DNA from: an uncultured Lachnospiraceae bacterium
GTDB taxonomy: Bacteria > Bacillota > Clostridia > Lachnospirales > Lachnospiraceae
Length of the DNA stretch: 64,000 bases
Direction: 5' to 3'
Assembly (NCBI GenBank): GCA_945913255.1
Contig: CAMEDC010000010.1
Span: 1 to 64,000 of the forward strand
In this document: one piece after another, positions 8,379 to 18,360 of the stretch
How the letters are laid out: every line of letters begins with the position of its first letter
Position numbering within the stretch: position 1 is the stretch's first letter
The notes under the pieces: generated by a model
Told to the model about the DNA's origin: nothing
The model's input: only the letters and a program-made list of their open reading frames with translations
Database searches by the model: none
Program-made: the position numbers and the translations under genes

Positions 8379-9701
8379 ATGGACGAGAAGCAGCAGGAAA
8401 AACGGGAAGCGAGAAGAAAAAGAAGAGTCAGAAATCAGATTATTTCCTACAGTGTTTTGGGCATTCTGGTTTTGGCGCTTGTTGCAGGCATTATCCTTGG
8501 GGTAAGAGTGTTTACTGAAAACAGGAACAGACAGCAGGAGGAGATACAGAGCAGCCAGGCTGTGATTGATAATATGCTCGGCTCAGAAGAAGAAATACAG
8601 ACACCGGAACCAACTCCTGAGGTGGTGGAACTGACACCGGAACAAAAACTGGACGGAATCGTTGAGGAAGGAATCAGTGTCATGCCGCTGGAGGATAAGG
8701 TGGCTGGGCTGTTTATTGTGACACCGGAGGCGATTACCGGTGTATCGACTGCCGTAAAGGCCGGTGAGGGAACCCAGAAAGCGCTGACACAGTATGCAGT
8801 GGGGGGAATTGTTTATTCCGGGAACAATATCCAGTCTGAGGAGCAGATTAAAGAAATGCTGGACAATACGCAATTGTATACCAAGTATCCGATTTTCCTG
8901 GCGGTGAATGAGGAAGGCGGGAGCGCTGCGCAGGTTGCGGAGGCGGGTATCGGTACGAAGGTAGATTCTGCAAAAACGATTGGTGAGAATGGTGGTGAGA
9001 CAGCTGCATATCAGGCGGGGCAAACCATAGGAGCTACTTTGAAGAATCTTGGATTTAATCTGAATTTTGCACCTGTGGCAGATTTGGCAAATGTAGAAAA
9101 CAGTATCATGGCAGAGCGTTCTTTTGGTTCTGATGCAAAAAGCGTGGGAACGATGGCCGGAGCGGTAGTGATGGGACTGAAAGAACAGGGAATTGCATCC
9201 TGCCTGAAACATTTTCCGGGACTTGGAGGTACTGCAGATGATCCTCACAAGGGTCTGGCCACTATTGGCAGGACAGAGGAACAATTCAGAAGTGAGGAAT
9301 TTGTGGCGTTTCAGGCGGGTATTGATGCGGGAGCCGATATGGTGATGATCAGCACGGCGTCAGCTCCGGAAATTACGGGAGACAATGAGCCATGTGTATT
9401 TTCTCAGAAACTTGTGACGGATATCCTGCGGAAGGAAATGGGATTTGACGGTGTGATTATCACGGATGCTCTGAATATGAGCGCCATTTCTGAGTATTAT
9501 GGATCGGAAGAAGCAGCTATCATGGCAATTCGTGCCGGCTGTGATATGATTCTGATGCCGGAGGATTTCGAGGCTGCATATAACGGTGTTTTACAGGCGG
9601 TGCGTGACGGACAGATTTCTGAAGAACGTATTAATGATGCTCTGAAAAGAATTTACAGAATTAAGTATGCTGACAAATACGGAGAGCAGATAACAGAGTA
9701 A
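8379..9701 (+). CDS. Membrane-anchored GH3 enzyme, beta-N-acetylhexosaminidase (NagZ-like)
   Basis: A 440-residue protein: basic N-terminus, one transmembrane anchor (about 22-44), a Thr/Glu/Pro-rich spacer, then a glycoside hydrolase family 3 domain facing outside. KHFPGLGGTADDPH (about 276-289) matches the NagZ signature in which a flexible-loop histidine with an aspartate serves as acid/base, and TDALNMS (about 362) carries the catalytic Asp nucleophile. Such enzymes remove beta-linked GlcNAc from peptidoglycan fragments or glycans. The ATG at 8379 has GGAGG about 17 bases upstream, a long spacing; there is no better start in frame. It ends in a terminator and is likely monocistronic. Confidence 0.88.
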   Translation: MDEKQQEKREARRKRRVRNQIISYSVLGILVLALVAGIILGVRVFTENRNRQQEEIQSSQAVIDNMLGSEEEIQTPEPTPEVVELTPEQKLDGIVEEGISVMPLEDKVAGLFIVTPEAITGVSTAVKAGEGTQKALTQYAVGGIVYSGNNIQSEEQIKEMLDNTQLYTKYPIFLAVNEEGGSAAQVAEAGIGTKVDSAKTIGENGGETAAYQAGQTIGATLKNLGFNLNFAPVADLANVENSIMAERSFGSDAKSVGTMAGAVVMGLKEQGIASCLKHFPGLGGTADDPHKGLATIGRTEEQFRSEEFVAFQAGIDAGADMVMISTASAPEITGDNEPCVFSQKLVTDILRKEMGFDGVIITDALNMSAISEYYGSEEAAIMAIRAGCDMILMPEDFEAAYNGVLQAVRDGQISEERINDALKRIYRIKYADKYGEQITE

Positions 9702-9777
9702 CTGCAGAGAGGGAATGGGTGTAGAGTAAGAAACAGCTGTGGAGCAGTAGAAAATAAATACAGATGGAAATTGTGGC

Positions 9778-9814
9778 GCGCAACATTAGACAACAAATGT
9801 TGCGCATATTTTTT
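9778..9814 (+). terminator. Terminator downstream of the GH3 gene
   Basis: Ten-bp perfect stem (GCGCAACATT at 9778-9787 with AATGTTGCGC at 9796-9805) followed by ATATTTTTT. Confidence 0.85.
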
Positions 9815-9870
9815 GCGCTTTGAATAATTGTTGTGCTTTTTGACGGATTCTATTTTGGATATACAGTGCA

Positions 9871-9899
9871 TTGACTACAAAAAGAACAAGGAATATAAT
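9871..9899 (+). promoter_or_regulatory. Promoter of the first sugar-importer operon
   Basis: TTGACT at 9871-9876, 17-base spacer and consensus TATAAT at 9894-9899, 85 bases upstream of the first permease start. A likely target of the LacI regulator encoded downstream, though no clear operator palindrome was identified. Confidence 0.7.
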
Positions 9900-9984
9900 G
9901 TAAACATAGTAAGAAATAGCAAAAAACACGAAAAGAACGAGCAACAATGTGCGCTACAGAGTGCGCAACAAGGAAGGAGAAACC

Positions 9985-10935
9985 GTGAACAATAACGTTG
10001 CAGTCAAGAAAAAAGGCGGAGTGAAAGGTTTTTTTAAGAAGGTTTACAAATATCGTGCCTTTCTGCTGATGCTCCTGCCGGCAGTGGTTTACACACTGAT
10101 TTTTGCATATTACCCCATGACCGGTATTGTATTGGCGTTTAAGAAATACACCTACGCAGGAGGAATCTGGGGAAGCGCATGGAACGGGCTGAATAACTTC
10201 AAGTTTTTCTTCCAGTCCGGACAGGCAGGGCTGGTAACCAGAAACACAGTACTGTACAATGTGGCTTTTATCATTATCAATACAGTGACACAGATAGCAG
10301 TGGCAATTCTGCTGACTGAAATACATAACAAGCATTATCGCAAGGTGACACAGTCCATTATGTTTTTGCCCTACTTCATCTCCTGGGTTATTGTTGGTGT
10401 CATGGCATTCAATATCTTCAGCTCGGATTATGGATTTATGAACAGATTGATTGTTGCGCTGGGCGGAGAGAAAATTACTTTCTATACAAAACCGGAAGCA
10501 TGGCCCTTCATCCTGGTCTTCTTTAATCTGTGGAAGGGAGTCGGATACGGTTCCGTTATGTACCTGGCAGCCATTATGGGAATTGATACTTCCATTTATG
10601 AAGCGGCGGCAATCGATGGCGCAAATGTGTTCCAGAGAATTTTCAAAGTGACGATTCCCATGATTATGCCGACTACCATTATCCTGTTCCTTTTGTCCGT
10701 CGGCGGTATCTTCAAGGGTAATTTCGATATGTTCTACAATCTTGTAGGCAACAACGGACTTTTATACAACTATACGGATGTAATTGACACTCTGACCTTC
10801 CGGGCATTGATTACAAACAATGATTTCGGTATGTCGGCGGCAATCGGTCTCTTCCAGTCGGTACTCTGCTTTATCACAGTGGTGCTTGTCAATAAGCTGG
10901 TAGGTAAGTATGACCGGGATTACACATTATTCTAA
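9985..10935 (+). CDS. ABC sugar transporter permease, LplB type
   Basis: A 316-residue inner permease subunit of the carbohydrate uptake transporter-1 family. Six hydrophobic segments are visible; the cytoplasmic EAA loop that docks with the ATPase reads EAAAIDGANVFQRIFKVTIP. I chose the GTG at 9985 because AAGGAAGGAG lies 4-13 bases upstream; an in-frame ATG 36 bases earlier has no ribosome site. The gene is followed at 16 bp by the partner permease and then by the binding lipoprotein. The ATPase is not encoded here, so a shared MsmK-type ATPase elsewhere is expected. Downstream GH53 and GH35 genes suggest galactan oligosaccharides as cargo. Confidence 0.92.
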   Translation: MNNNVAVKKKGGVKGFFKKVYKYRAFLLMLLPAVVYTLIFAYYPMTGIVLAFKKYTYAGGIWGSAWNGLNNFKFFFQSGQAGLVTRNTVLYNVAFIIINTVTQIAVAILLTEIHNKHYRKVTQSIMFLPYFISWVIVGVMAFNIFSSDYGFMNRLIVALGGEKITFYTKPEAWPFILVFFNLWKGVGYGSVMYLAAIMGIDTSIYEAAAIDGANVFQRIFKVTIPMIMPTTIILFLLSVGGIFKGNFDMFYNLVGNNGLLYNYTDVIDTLTFRALITNNDFGMSAAIGLFQSVLCFITVVLVNKLVGKYDRDYTLF

Positions 10936-10951
10936 GAAAGGAGAAGAGAAA

Positions 10952-11878
10952 ATGGCAGCAAATACAAATCATCTGGGCAGAGTAAAGCACGGCAAGGATG
11001 TTCTTGCACTGAATATTATCGCCTATACCTTTTGCGGGTTGATGGCATTGATTTGTCTGGTTCCGTTTTTGATGATTCTGGCAGGTTCCTTCTCCTCGGA
11101 GTCAGCGATTCTGAAAAACGGCTTCAGCCTGTTACCGCAGGATTTTTCACTGGAAGCATACAAAACAGTATTCAAAGAGCCAATTGTGGTTTTCAGAGCC
11201 TATGCAACAACCATCTGCCTGACAATTGCAGGAACATTTCTTGGACTTGCCCTGCAGACCATGACAGCCTATGTGCTGGCGAGAAAAGAGTTCGAGTGGA
11301 GAAATGTTTTTTCTTTCTTCTTTTACTTTACAACACTGTTCAGTGGCGGACTTGTTCCTTATTATCTGTTAATCAGACAGACGCTGCATCTTGCAGACTC
11401 TTATCTGGCATTGCTTCTGCCGCTTCTGTTCAGCGTATATAATCTGCTGATTATGAAGAGCTATATTCTGGGTATACCGGAATCTCTGATCGATGCGGCA
11501 AAGATTGACGGCTGCGGAGAGTTCAGAACTCTGGTGCAGGTGGTGCTCCCTCTGATTAAACCTGCACTTGCAACGGTTGGCCTGTTCATTGCACTGGCAT
11601 ACTGGAACGACTGGTACAATGCAATGCTCTATATCAAGACAGAAGCGAAATATCCGCTGCAGTACTTCCTCTATCAGAAGATTAATGATATTGAAGGCTA
11701 TAAAAAACTGATTGCAAACGGAACGGTCAGCGGTGCGGTGGTAAGTTCCGTATCCCTGCCGACACAGACCCTGAAGATGGCACTGACCATTGTGGTAACC
11801 GGTCCTATCGTACTGGCTTATCCCTTTGTACAGAAATACTTTGTACAGGGTATTACCATCGGAGCTGTCAAAGGTTAA
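10952..11878 (+). CDS. ABC sugar transporter permease, LplC/YtcP type
   Basis: A 308-residue partner permease with six predicted membrane helices and the EAA loop DAAKIDGCGEFRTLVQVVLP. The C-terminus AYPFVQKYFVQGITIGAVKG is the hallmark ending of this permease class. ATG at 10952 with AAGGAG at a good distance is preferred over an in-frame start 42 bases upstream that would overlap the previous gene. It acts with the preceding permease and the following lipoprotein. Confidence 0.92.
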   Translation: MAANTNHLGRVKHGKDVLALNIIAYTFCGLMALICLVPFLMILAGSFSSESAILKNGFSLLPQDFSLEAYKTVFKEPIVVFRAYATTICLTIAGTFLGLALQTMTAYVLARKEFEWRNVFSFFFYFTTLFSGGLVPYYLLIRQTLHLADSYLALLLPLLFSVYNLLIMKSYILGIPESLIDAAKIDGCGEFRTLVQVVLPLIKPALATVGLFIALAYWNDWYNAMLYIKTEAKYPLQYFLYQKINDIEGYKKLIANGTVSGAVVSSVSLPTQTLKMALTIVVTGPIVLAYPFVQKYFVQGITIGAVKG

Positions 11879-11931
11879 TTAAACAACGGATATAATGTTA
11901 CTTCATTATACATATATTTAAGGAGGTTTCT

Positions 11932-13524
11932 ATGAAAAAGAACATGAAAAAAGCAGCAGCACTTACATTGAGTGCAGTAATGGCAGCCGGCCTTCTGACC
12001 GGATGCGGTTCCTCTGACAGCGGCGCATCTGCAGCAAAGGATACCAGCGCAAAGGACACTACGGCAAACAGCGGAGCGGCACAGTCCGGCAGCGAGAATG
12101 CAGGCGGGATTGACCTGTCCGAGCACGTTGATTTGACAATGTACCTTCTGGGTGACAGAACCGCAGATTTCGATGAGGTATATGGAGAAATCAACAAGCT
12201 TCTTGAGGAGAAACTGAACTGCTCCATCAATGTGGAGTTCCTTTCCTGGGGTGAGCATGATACCAAGTATTCGCTCCTGTTCTCCGGCGGTGAGGATTTT
12301 GACTTAATCTTTACTGCTTCCAGCTGGGGTCACTATGAGCAGACAGTAGCACTTGGCGGTTTCTATGAGCTGACTGAGGACTTTATCAAGACCTACGCTC
12401 CCGAAATCTGGGAGACAGTTCCCGAACTTGCATGGAGCCAGGCAAAGATTGACGGAAAGATTTACATGGTACCTAACTATCAGAATGAGTTCGGACAGGA
12501 TGTTGTGGCTGTCCGTGGCGATTTGATGGAAGAGTACGGTATCAAGCAGATTACCAACTGGGATGAGTTGATTGCATTCTATAAGGCTTGTGCAGAGCAT
12601 GGCATGTACGCAAGTCAGGGTGGTCCCTGGTATCAGTACTTCCAGTCACAGGGGCTGACAACCACCGGTGGTGCACCGAAGTCCGGTGAACTGGTACTTT
12701 ACAACACACAGGATCCTTCCGATTTGAGCTTTACCTACCTGCTTGACTGGGAGGGCTTTACCGATTACTGTAAGCAGATGAAGGAACTGGCTGATATGGG
12801 ATGCTGGTCTCCAGATGTATTGAATGCAAATGATGAGAGACAGACCGGACTTCTGACCGGAAGAACTGCCGGTATGATCTGGAACCTGGGAAGCTGCACA
12901 ACCTACGCTAAGCAGGCAAATGCAGAGAATCCCGATTGGAATGTAACTCTGGTTGACCCTGTATCTTCTCAGCCTAAGAAGGTAAATTCCTACATCAACA
13001 ATGGTGTGGCTATCAACGTAAACAGCAAGAATCCTGAGAGAGCAATGATGGTACTGAACGAGCTCTACACCAATCCTACCATCAACGACATGACCAGATT
13101 CGGTATTGAAGGAAAGCATTGGGAAGCAGTCGGCGATGATCAGTTTAAGGTAATCGACGAGAGTAACTTCGGTGTTGACTCTAACTGTAACTGGGGATGG
13201 ATGAACGAAACGATTAAGAGAACTGAGTTTATTGAGAACAGAACTGCACTGGATGATACCCATGATGCAATGCTGGATGCATGGAACAACAATGTGAAGG
13301 GCGAGCATCCTTACGATGGCTTCAACTTTGATTCCACCAATGTGACAACACAGATGGCAGCAGTTGATGCAGCAATGACCAGCTATTACGAGCCTCTTGT
13401 AAACGGTCTGGTAGATGATGTTGACGCGACGCTGGAGCAGTTCAGAGCTGCTATGGAAAGCGCAGGTATCCGCGATATCCTTGCAGAGATGGAATCTCAG
13501 GCAGCAGCTTATGTTGCAAAATAA
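11932..13524 (+). CDS. Extracellular sugar-binding lipoprotein of the first importer
   Basis: A 530-residue solute-binding protein. The signal peptide ends in the lipobox LLTGC (Cys about 25), so the protein is lipid-anchored outside. A Ser/Ala/Thr-rich linker (about 27-62) precedes the two-lobed binding domain. Many aromatic residues (WSHYEQ-like and NWGWMNE regions) fit carbohydrate binding. Its size fits the long LplA-like class that pairs with LplB/LplC permeases. AGGAGG precedes the ATG. Gene order permease-permease-lipoprotein is repeated in the second importer at 52-55.5 kb. Oligosaccharide specificity is inferred from the adjacent galactanase. Confidence 0.92.
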   Translation: MKKNMKKAAALTLSAVMAAGLLTGCGSSDSGASAAKDTSAKDTTANSGAAQSGSENAGGIDLSEHVDLTMYLLGDRTADFDEVYGEINKLLEEKLNCSINVEFLSWGEHDTKYSLLFSGGEDFDLIFTASSWGHYEQTVALGGFYELTEDFIKTYAPEIWETVPELAWSQAKIDGKIYMVPNYQNEFGQDVVAVRGDLMEEYGIKQITNWDELIAFYKACAEHGMYASQGGPWYQYFQSQGLTTTGGAPKSGELVLYNTQDPSDLSFTYLLDWEGFTDYCKQMKELADMGCWSPDVLNANDERQTGLLTGRTAGMIWNLGSCTTYAKQANAENPDWNVTLVDPVSSQPKKVNSYINNGVAINVNSKNPERAMMVLNELYTNPTINDMTRFGIEGKHWEAVGDDQFKVIDESNFGVDSNCNWGWMNETIKRTEFIENRTALDDTHDAMLDAWNNNVKGEHPYDGFNFDSTNVTTQMAAVDAAMTSYYEPLVNGLVDDVDATLEQFRAAMESAGIRDILAEMESQAAAYVAK

Positions 13525-13568
13525 TCAGTACGCATAGCAGACAGCAATAAAATGCGGGCAGTAAAACG

Positions 13569-13602
13569 GGAACCGCCGCGTAAAGCGGTGGTTCCTTTTT
13601 TG
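13569..13602 (+). terminator. Terminator after the binding-protein gene
   Basis: Eleven-base stem (GGAACCGCCGC, 13569-13579, pairing with 13585-13595, one G-T pair) with a GTAAA loop and a run of seven T. It probably reduces read-through into the regulator and hydrolase genes. Confidence 0.85.
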
Positions 13603-13616
13603 AAAGGAAGAACAGT

Positions 13617-14609
13617 ATGACACTGGATGAAATGGCGAAAAGCCTGGGAGTATCGAAAAGTACAGTTTCCAGAGCATTGTCCGGCAAGGGCAGAATCGGA
13701 GAGGAAACAAGAGAACGCATACAGGAATTTGCCAGATTGCAGAACGGCAGCCCGGACAGGGCACAGGAAAGACCTGAAGCAATGAAAAATCTGGGCGTGA
13801 TTCTTCCGGCGGATGTCTACTCAAACGGTGGTCCCTATTTCCAGGAATGTATTCTGGGTATCTGTGAGACGGCGACTTTTCTGGATTATGATGTGTTGAT
13901 AGCAACGGGCTCAGCGAATGATGTATCCGGCATCAGGACATTGGTGGAGAAGAAAAAGGTGGATGCCATTATCCTTACCAGAAGCATGGAGGATGACAGG
14001 GGGCTTCAGTATCTGACGGATATCGGATTTCCGGTAGGACTGACGGGAATCTGCAGTCGTGAGGATGTTATTCAGGTAGATACGGATAATGAGGCGGCAG
14101 CAGAAAGCCTGACCTCACTGCTGGTTTCCAGGGGATACCGCAAACTTGCGCTTGTGATTGATGACATGGAATATATGGTGAATAAAAGCAGATACAGAGG
14201 TTTCTGCAATGCACTGCGAAAACACGGCATTTCACCGGAAAAGCAGAAGGTCATTTCCGGCCCTTTGAAAGTGGATATGCTGGATGCAATTCTGAATGAT
14301 CTGATTGCGCAGAAGACAGAATGCATTATCTGCGGAGATGACATTATCTGTACTCGCGTGATGTCGACGCTACAGTCGGAAGGATATCGGATTCCCAAGG
14401 ATATCTCGGTGGCGTCTTTGTATAACAGTCCCAATCTTGACTGCTTTTCACCCGCTGTGACGACGGTAAATGTATCGGCAAAACAAGTGGGTAATATGAT
14501 CAGCAAGCAGGTCATCAATTTCCTGGAAGGAAAAGAATATCGGAAAAAGACAATGATGGATTATGAGATTCTGGTGAGAAAGTCAGCCAGCGGAAAACAG
14601 GAGGAGTAA
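13617..14609 (+). CDS. LacI-family transcriptional regulator
   Basis: A 330-residue regulator. The N-terminal helix-turn-helix TLDEMAKSLGVSKSTVSRAL and hinge helix are standard; the rest is a periplasmic-binding-protein-like effector domain, ending in the dimer region with VSVASLYNSP and TTVNVSAKQVG. It lies between the importer and the GH53/GH35 genes on the same strand and is predicted to repress them in the absence of a sugar signal. The stop codon is five bases before the GH53 start, and the GH53 ribosome site lies inside the regulator's last codons, so the two are co-translated. Confidence 0.92.
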   Translation: MTLDEMAKSLGVSKSTVSRALSGKGRIGEETRERIQEFARLQNGSPDRAQERPEAMKNLGVILPADVYSNGGPYFQECILGICETATFLDYDVLIATGSANDVSGIRTLVEKKKVDAIILTRSMEDDRGLQYLTDIGFPVGLTGICSREDVIQVDTDNEAAAESLTSLLVSRGYRKLALVIDDMEYMVNKSRYRGFCNALRKHGISPEKQKVISGPLKVDMLDAILNDLIAQKTECIICGDDIICTRVMSTLQSEGYRIPKDISVASLYNSPNLDCFSPAVTTVNVSAKQVGNMISKQVINFLEGKEYRKKTMMDYEILVRKSASGKQEE

Positions 14610-14614
14610 GACTG

Positions 14615-16150
14615 GTGATGCTTGATTTTTATAAAGGAATGGATATTTCCTTTCTGACGCAGTGCCTGGATGAAGGTATGCAGGTGCGCGACATGGATGG
14701 AAAGCCCGCGGAGCCTTTTTCTCTTTTAAAAAAATACGGTGTCAATTCCATTCGGCTGAGAATCTGGAATCATCCGGAAAATGTAAAGGAATCAAAAGGA
14801 TATTGCAGTCTGGACCATACTTTGCAGATGGCGAGGAACATAGTGGCAAACGGCATGAGTTTTCTGCTGGATTTCCATTATTCCGACTTCTGGGCAGATC
14901 CTGCCCATCAGAAGAAGCCGAAGGAATGGGAAAACTTAAGCCGTGAGCAGCTGGAGGACGCGGTGTATGAATATACACGGGATACGCTGCTTGCCTTGGA
15001 GAAACAGGGTACTCTGCCGGATATGGTGCAGATTGGAAATGAAATCAGAAGCGGACTGTTGTTCCCCGAAGGGGAGCTGCCGGACTATGAGGGCATGGTG
15101 CGACTGATTAATGCAGGAATACGAGGTGCCAGGGAGGTGGCAGAACCTGACCGGATGCAGATCATGATTCATCTGGATCAGGGAGGCAGATATGACTGGC
15201 TGCACAGATGGTTTGAGGGTGCTTTTGAAAAAGGACTTCTGGACTTTGATGTGATTGGCCTATCCTATTATCCGTTCTGGCACGGAACTTATCTGGATTT
15301 GCGGGATTCCATGAATCGTCTTGTCAGGGATTACCGTAAACCGATCATCATTGCGGAAACCGCCTATGCCTGGCGAGAGAGCGGGAAAGGATTTATCGAT
15401 GAGGAACAGATTCGCATCGGTGGGTTGCCGGCAACACCGGAAGGACAACTCAGGGAACTTCAGGCAGTGATGCATCTTGTGACGGAATTGCCGGAAAAGC
15501 TGGGAAAAGGCATTTACTATTGGGAGCCTTTATGTGTTCCGGGCGAAGAAGGCGGCTGGTCGGAAAACATGGGACTTTTGGACTGTGAGGGAAAAATAAT
15601 GGAAGGTGTTTTGGCTTTTTCCCAGAGCAGGAGCGACATGGAGAAGATTCCGGAAGGCTTTGAGGAACTTTTGGAGCGTGTTAAGCGGACAGATACTTTG
15701 AATCGGGAATATACCGGTGTGAACCTTCTGAAAAACGGTGACTTTTTCGATTTTGAGAAAGGTTGGCAAATAGAGAAATCAGAGGAGCTGGTAAGTGTAA
15801 GTTTCGAGGAAGGAGAACCGGGAAGCACTTCAAAAACCCTGAGGGTGGAAAGCCCGAAGAACTTTACCTTTCTGGCAGAGCAAACAGTGGAACTTCCGGA
15901 GACGGGGGAATATCTGCTGACTGTGGAGTTGAAGGGTGTGGACACTACGGGTGTGGATGTGCGGCTCTTTGCAGAAGGAGCAGGGAATACAGAAAGTATG
16001 CTTCACCCCACGGAACAGTGGACAGTACAGAAACTTGTAATAAACGGTTGCAGCGCGGGATCAGTAAGAGTTGGAATCAAAGTTTCTTCTCCGACTATTT
16101 ATCTCTGTATCAGGAATTTCAGATTGACAAAGCAGGAAGAAAACGGATAA
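14615..16150 (+). CDS. GH53 endo-beta-1,4-galactanase, cytoplasmic form
   Basis: A 511-residue protein with a glycoside hydrolase family 53 (beta/alpha)8 domain in residues 1-335. Known GH53 enzymes cut beta-1,4-galactan of type I arabinogalactan and pectin side chains. SIRLRIWNHP, LLDFHYSDFWADPAHQ and VQIGNEI (acid/base Glu about 142) and IAETAYAW (nucleophile Glu about 247) are conserved. A C-terminal beta-rich module (about 370-505) resembles a carbohydrate-binding domain. No signal peptide is present, unlike most characterised GH53 enzymes, so it should act on imported oligosaccharides. GTG 14615 or ATG 14618 can serve as start; GGAGGAG lies just upstream. Confidence 0.93.
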   Translation: MMLDFYKGMDISFLTQCLDEGMQVRDMDGKPAEPFSLLKKYGVNSIRLRIWNHPENVKESKGYCSLDHTLQMARNIVANGMSFLLDFHYSDFWADPAHQKKPKEWENLSREQLEDAVYEYTRDTLLALEKQGTLPDMVQIGNEIRSGLLFPEGELPDYEGMVRLINAGIRGAREVAEPDRMQIMIHLDQGGRYDWLHRWFEGAFEKGLLDFDVIGLSYYPFWHGTYLDLRDSMNRLVRDYRKPIIIAETAYAWRESGKGFIDEEQIRIGGLPATPEGQLRELQAVMHLVTELPEKLGKGIYYWEPLCVPGEEGGWSENMGLLDCEGKIMEGVLAFSQSRSDMEKIPEGFEELLERVKRTDTLNREYTGVNLLKNGDFFDFEKGWQIEKSEELVSVSFEEGEPGSTSKTLRVESPKNFTFLAEQTVELPETGEYLLTVELKGVDTTGVDVRLFAEGAGNTESMLHPTEQWTVQKLVINGCSAGSVRVGIKVSSPTIYLCIRNFRLTKQEENG

Positions 16151-16205
16151 ATCAGCCGATAAAACAAAAAAGCGTGCATTATGAGAGGGCACTGACAGGA
16201 GGATT

Positions 16206-18287
16206 ATGAGTACGGAATACAGTTATAACAATCGTTATTTAATGAGAGACGGGAAACCGTGGTTCCCTGTGATGGGAGAAATGCATTTTACCAGATACAG
16301 AGAAGAACTCTGGGAGGAGTCTCTGCGCAAGATAAAGGCCGGCGGTGTGACAATTGTTTCCACCTATCTGATTTGGATTCATCATGAAGAAGAAGAGGGC
16401 GTTTTTGATTTTTCCGGATGTCGGAACTTAAGGACGTACCTGGAACTCTGCCAAAAGGTGGGACTGAAGGTATTCTTACGCCTTGGACCCTGGGTACACG
16501 GCGAGGTGAGAAACGGCGGTTTCCCGGACTGGATTGTGGAACTGGGAAACAGGGGCGTTGATTTAAGAAGCAATGATGAGATATACATGAGCTATGTGAG
16601 ACGGTACTGGGAACAGATTTTTGAACAGTCCAAGGGCTTTTTTGAAAGTGAGGGTGGTCCTGTCATCGGTGTTCAGCTGGAAAATGAGTACGGTCATGTG
16701 GGCGGACACAGAGGAGAAAAGGGTGAGGCTCATATGCGTGCCCTGATGGTTCTTGCGAAAGAACTGGGGTTTGATGTCCCGCTGTATACGGCAACCGGCT
16801 GGGGTGGTGCATGTATCGGAGATTGCCTGCCTGTGATGGGCGGCTACTGTGAGGCTCCCTGGGATCAGAGCATTACCGAACTTTCCGCAAATACAAATTT
16901 TATTATCAGCCATGTGCGAAATGACGCTCTGATTGCCTGCGACCATCATGTGGAGGATGCGATTACCTTTGATGAGTCAAAATTCCCCTACCTTACGGCA
17001 GAACTGGGCGGAGGTTTGCAGGTGACAAGCCACAGACGCCCCGTTGCGGAAGGAAAAGATATCGGTGCCATGTCCACCACAAAGCTGGCCAGCGGAGTAG
17101 CACTTTTGGGCTACTATATGTACCACGGTGGCAGTAATCCGAAGGGTAAATTATCTACTCTGCAGGAGAGCAGAGCGACAGGCTATGCAAATGATTTGCC
17201 GGAAATTAATTATGATTTTAATGCGCCCGTCAGACAATACGGTACCATCTCGGATAATTATAAGGAGATTAAACTTTTGTCCCTTTTCCTGAAGGATTTC
17301 GGAGAGGATATGGCAGCTCTGCCTGCTGAAATCCCCGATGAAACCATCAAACCGGAGGATATGCATTCTCTGCGCAGTTCCTGCCGACATGATGACAGCC
17401 ACGGCTATGTGTTCTTTAATAATTACCAGAGGCATCGCACCATGGATGCACACAAACAAGTTGTCTTTGAAGGCATCTGTGCGGGAGAAAATGTAGCGTT
17501 TCCGGCAGTTGATCTGGAGAGCGGTGCATACGGCTTCTTCCCTTATAACATGAAGCTGGGAAAGGCGGTTCTGACTTCTGCTCTGGCAACCCCTCTCTGC
17601 AGATTGACAGGCGGAACCGACGATACCTTTGTATTCTACGGTGATTATGAGCCGAAGTATACCTGGCAGAATGGAATAACAGCCGATATTATTCATCTCA
17701 CAAGAGAGCAGGCGCTGAATGCCTGGAAGGTGCCACTGGACAGGGATTATCTGGTGCTGAGTGAGAATTACGTATGGGAAGAAAACGGAGAACTGAAGGT
17801 GACGGGTGGAGCGGATACCCGCATCCTTACCTGGCCGGAGCTTCCCGTGGTACCTGCCGGCTTTGAAAAGAAAGCGGACGATGGCCGATTTGCCGTATAT
17901 GAGAGAGAGAACAGTGTAGAAGGTGCTGTTGCCAATGTTGAGAAAACAGCTGAGGATGAGGAAAGCGCAACCTATGATATCACGGTGTCTTATCCGGCAG
18001 GATTTGATAGAAACGCAAGACTGGCAGGTCGCGATACGCTGCTTATGTTATCCTATGCCGGATTCGGATTGGATGTTTTTTTAAACGGTGAGAAGATAAA
18101 CGACCATTTTTATACCGGGCAGGCAGTGCCAATCAGCCTTGGCTACTTCGATTTCCCGGAGAAACTTACCATAGTGGTGAAGGCGCTGCATAAGGATGAC
18201 TGGGTGTTTATTGAAAAATGGCCTGAGCTTAACGATGGCCGGGCATGTCGTCTGGAATCAGCAGAGATAAAGGAAGAATACCGATAA
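16206..18287 (+). CDS. GH35 beta-galactosidase
   Basis: A 693-residue cytoplasmic glycoside hydrolase family 35 enzyme that releases terminal beta-galactose. RDGKPWFPVMGEMHFTRY near the N-terminus, VQLENEYG (acid/base Glu about 160) and YLTAELGGG (nucleophile Glu about 262) are diagnostic. The region beyond residue 380 forms beta-rich accessory domains. ATG at 16206 has AGGAGG six bases upstream. Lying right after the galactanase, it would finish galacto-oligosaccharides to galactose. No signal peptide. Confidence 0.93.
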   Translation: MSTEYSYNNRYLMRDGKPWFPVMGEMHFTRYREELWEESLRKIKAGGVTIVSTYLIWIHHEEEEGVFDFSGCRNLRTYLELCQKVGLKVFLRLGPWVHGEVRNGGFPDWIVELGNRGVDLRSNDEIYMSYVRRYWEQIFEQSKGFFESEGGPVIGVQLENEYGHVGGHRGEKGEAHMRALMVLAKELGFDVPLYTATGWGGACIGDCLPVMGGYCEAPWDQSITELSANTNFIISHVRNDALIACDHHVEDAITFDESKFPYLTAELGGGLQVTSHRRPVAEGKDIGAMSTTKLASGVALLGYYMYHGGSNPKGKLSTLQESRATGYANDLPEINYDFNAPVRQYGTISDNYKEIKLLSLFLKDFGEDMAALPAEIPDETIKPEDMHSLRSSCRHDDSHGYVFFNNYQRHRTMDAHKQVVFEGICAGENVAFPAVDLESGAYGFFPYNMKLGKAVLTSALATPLCRLTGGTDDTFVFYGDYEPKYTWQNGITADIIHLTREQALNAWKVPLDRDYLVLSENYVWEENGELKVTGGADTRILTWPELPVVPAGFEKKADDGRFAVYERENSVEGAVANVEKTAEDEESATYDITVSYPAGFDRNARLAGRDTLLMLSYAGFGLDVFLNGEKINDHFYTGQAVPISLGYFDFPEKLTIVVKALHKDDWVFIEKWPELNDGRACRLESAEIKEEYR

Positions 18288-18360
18288 ACTGACGAAAGTC
18301 TACTGCAGGTATAAGTTATAAAAATTTTACCCCCTTTTTGTCGAAAAAGTTGTGTGCTAT

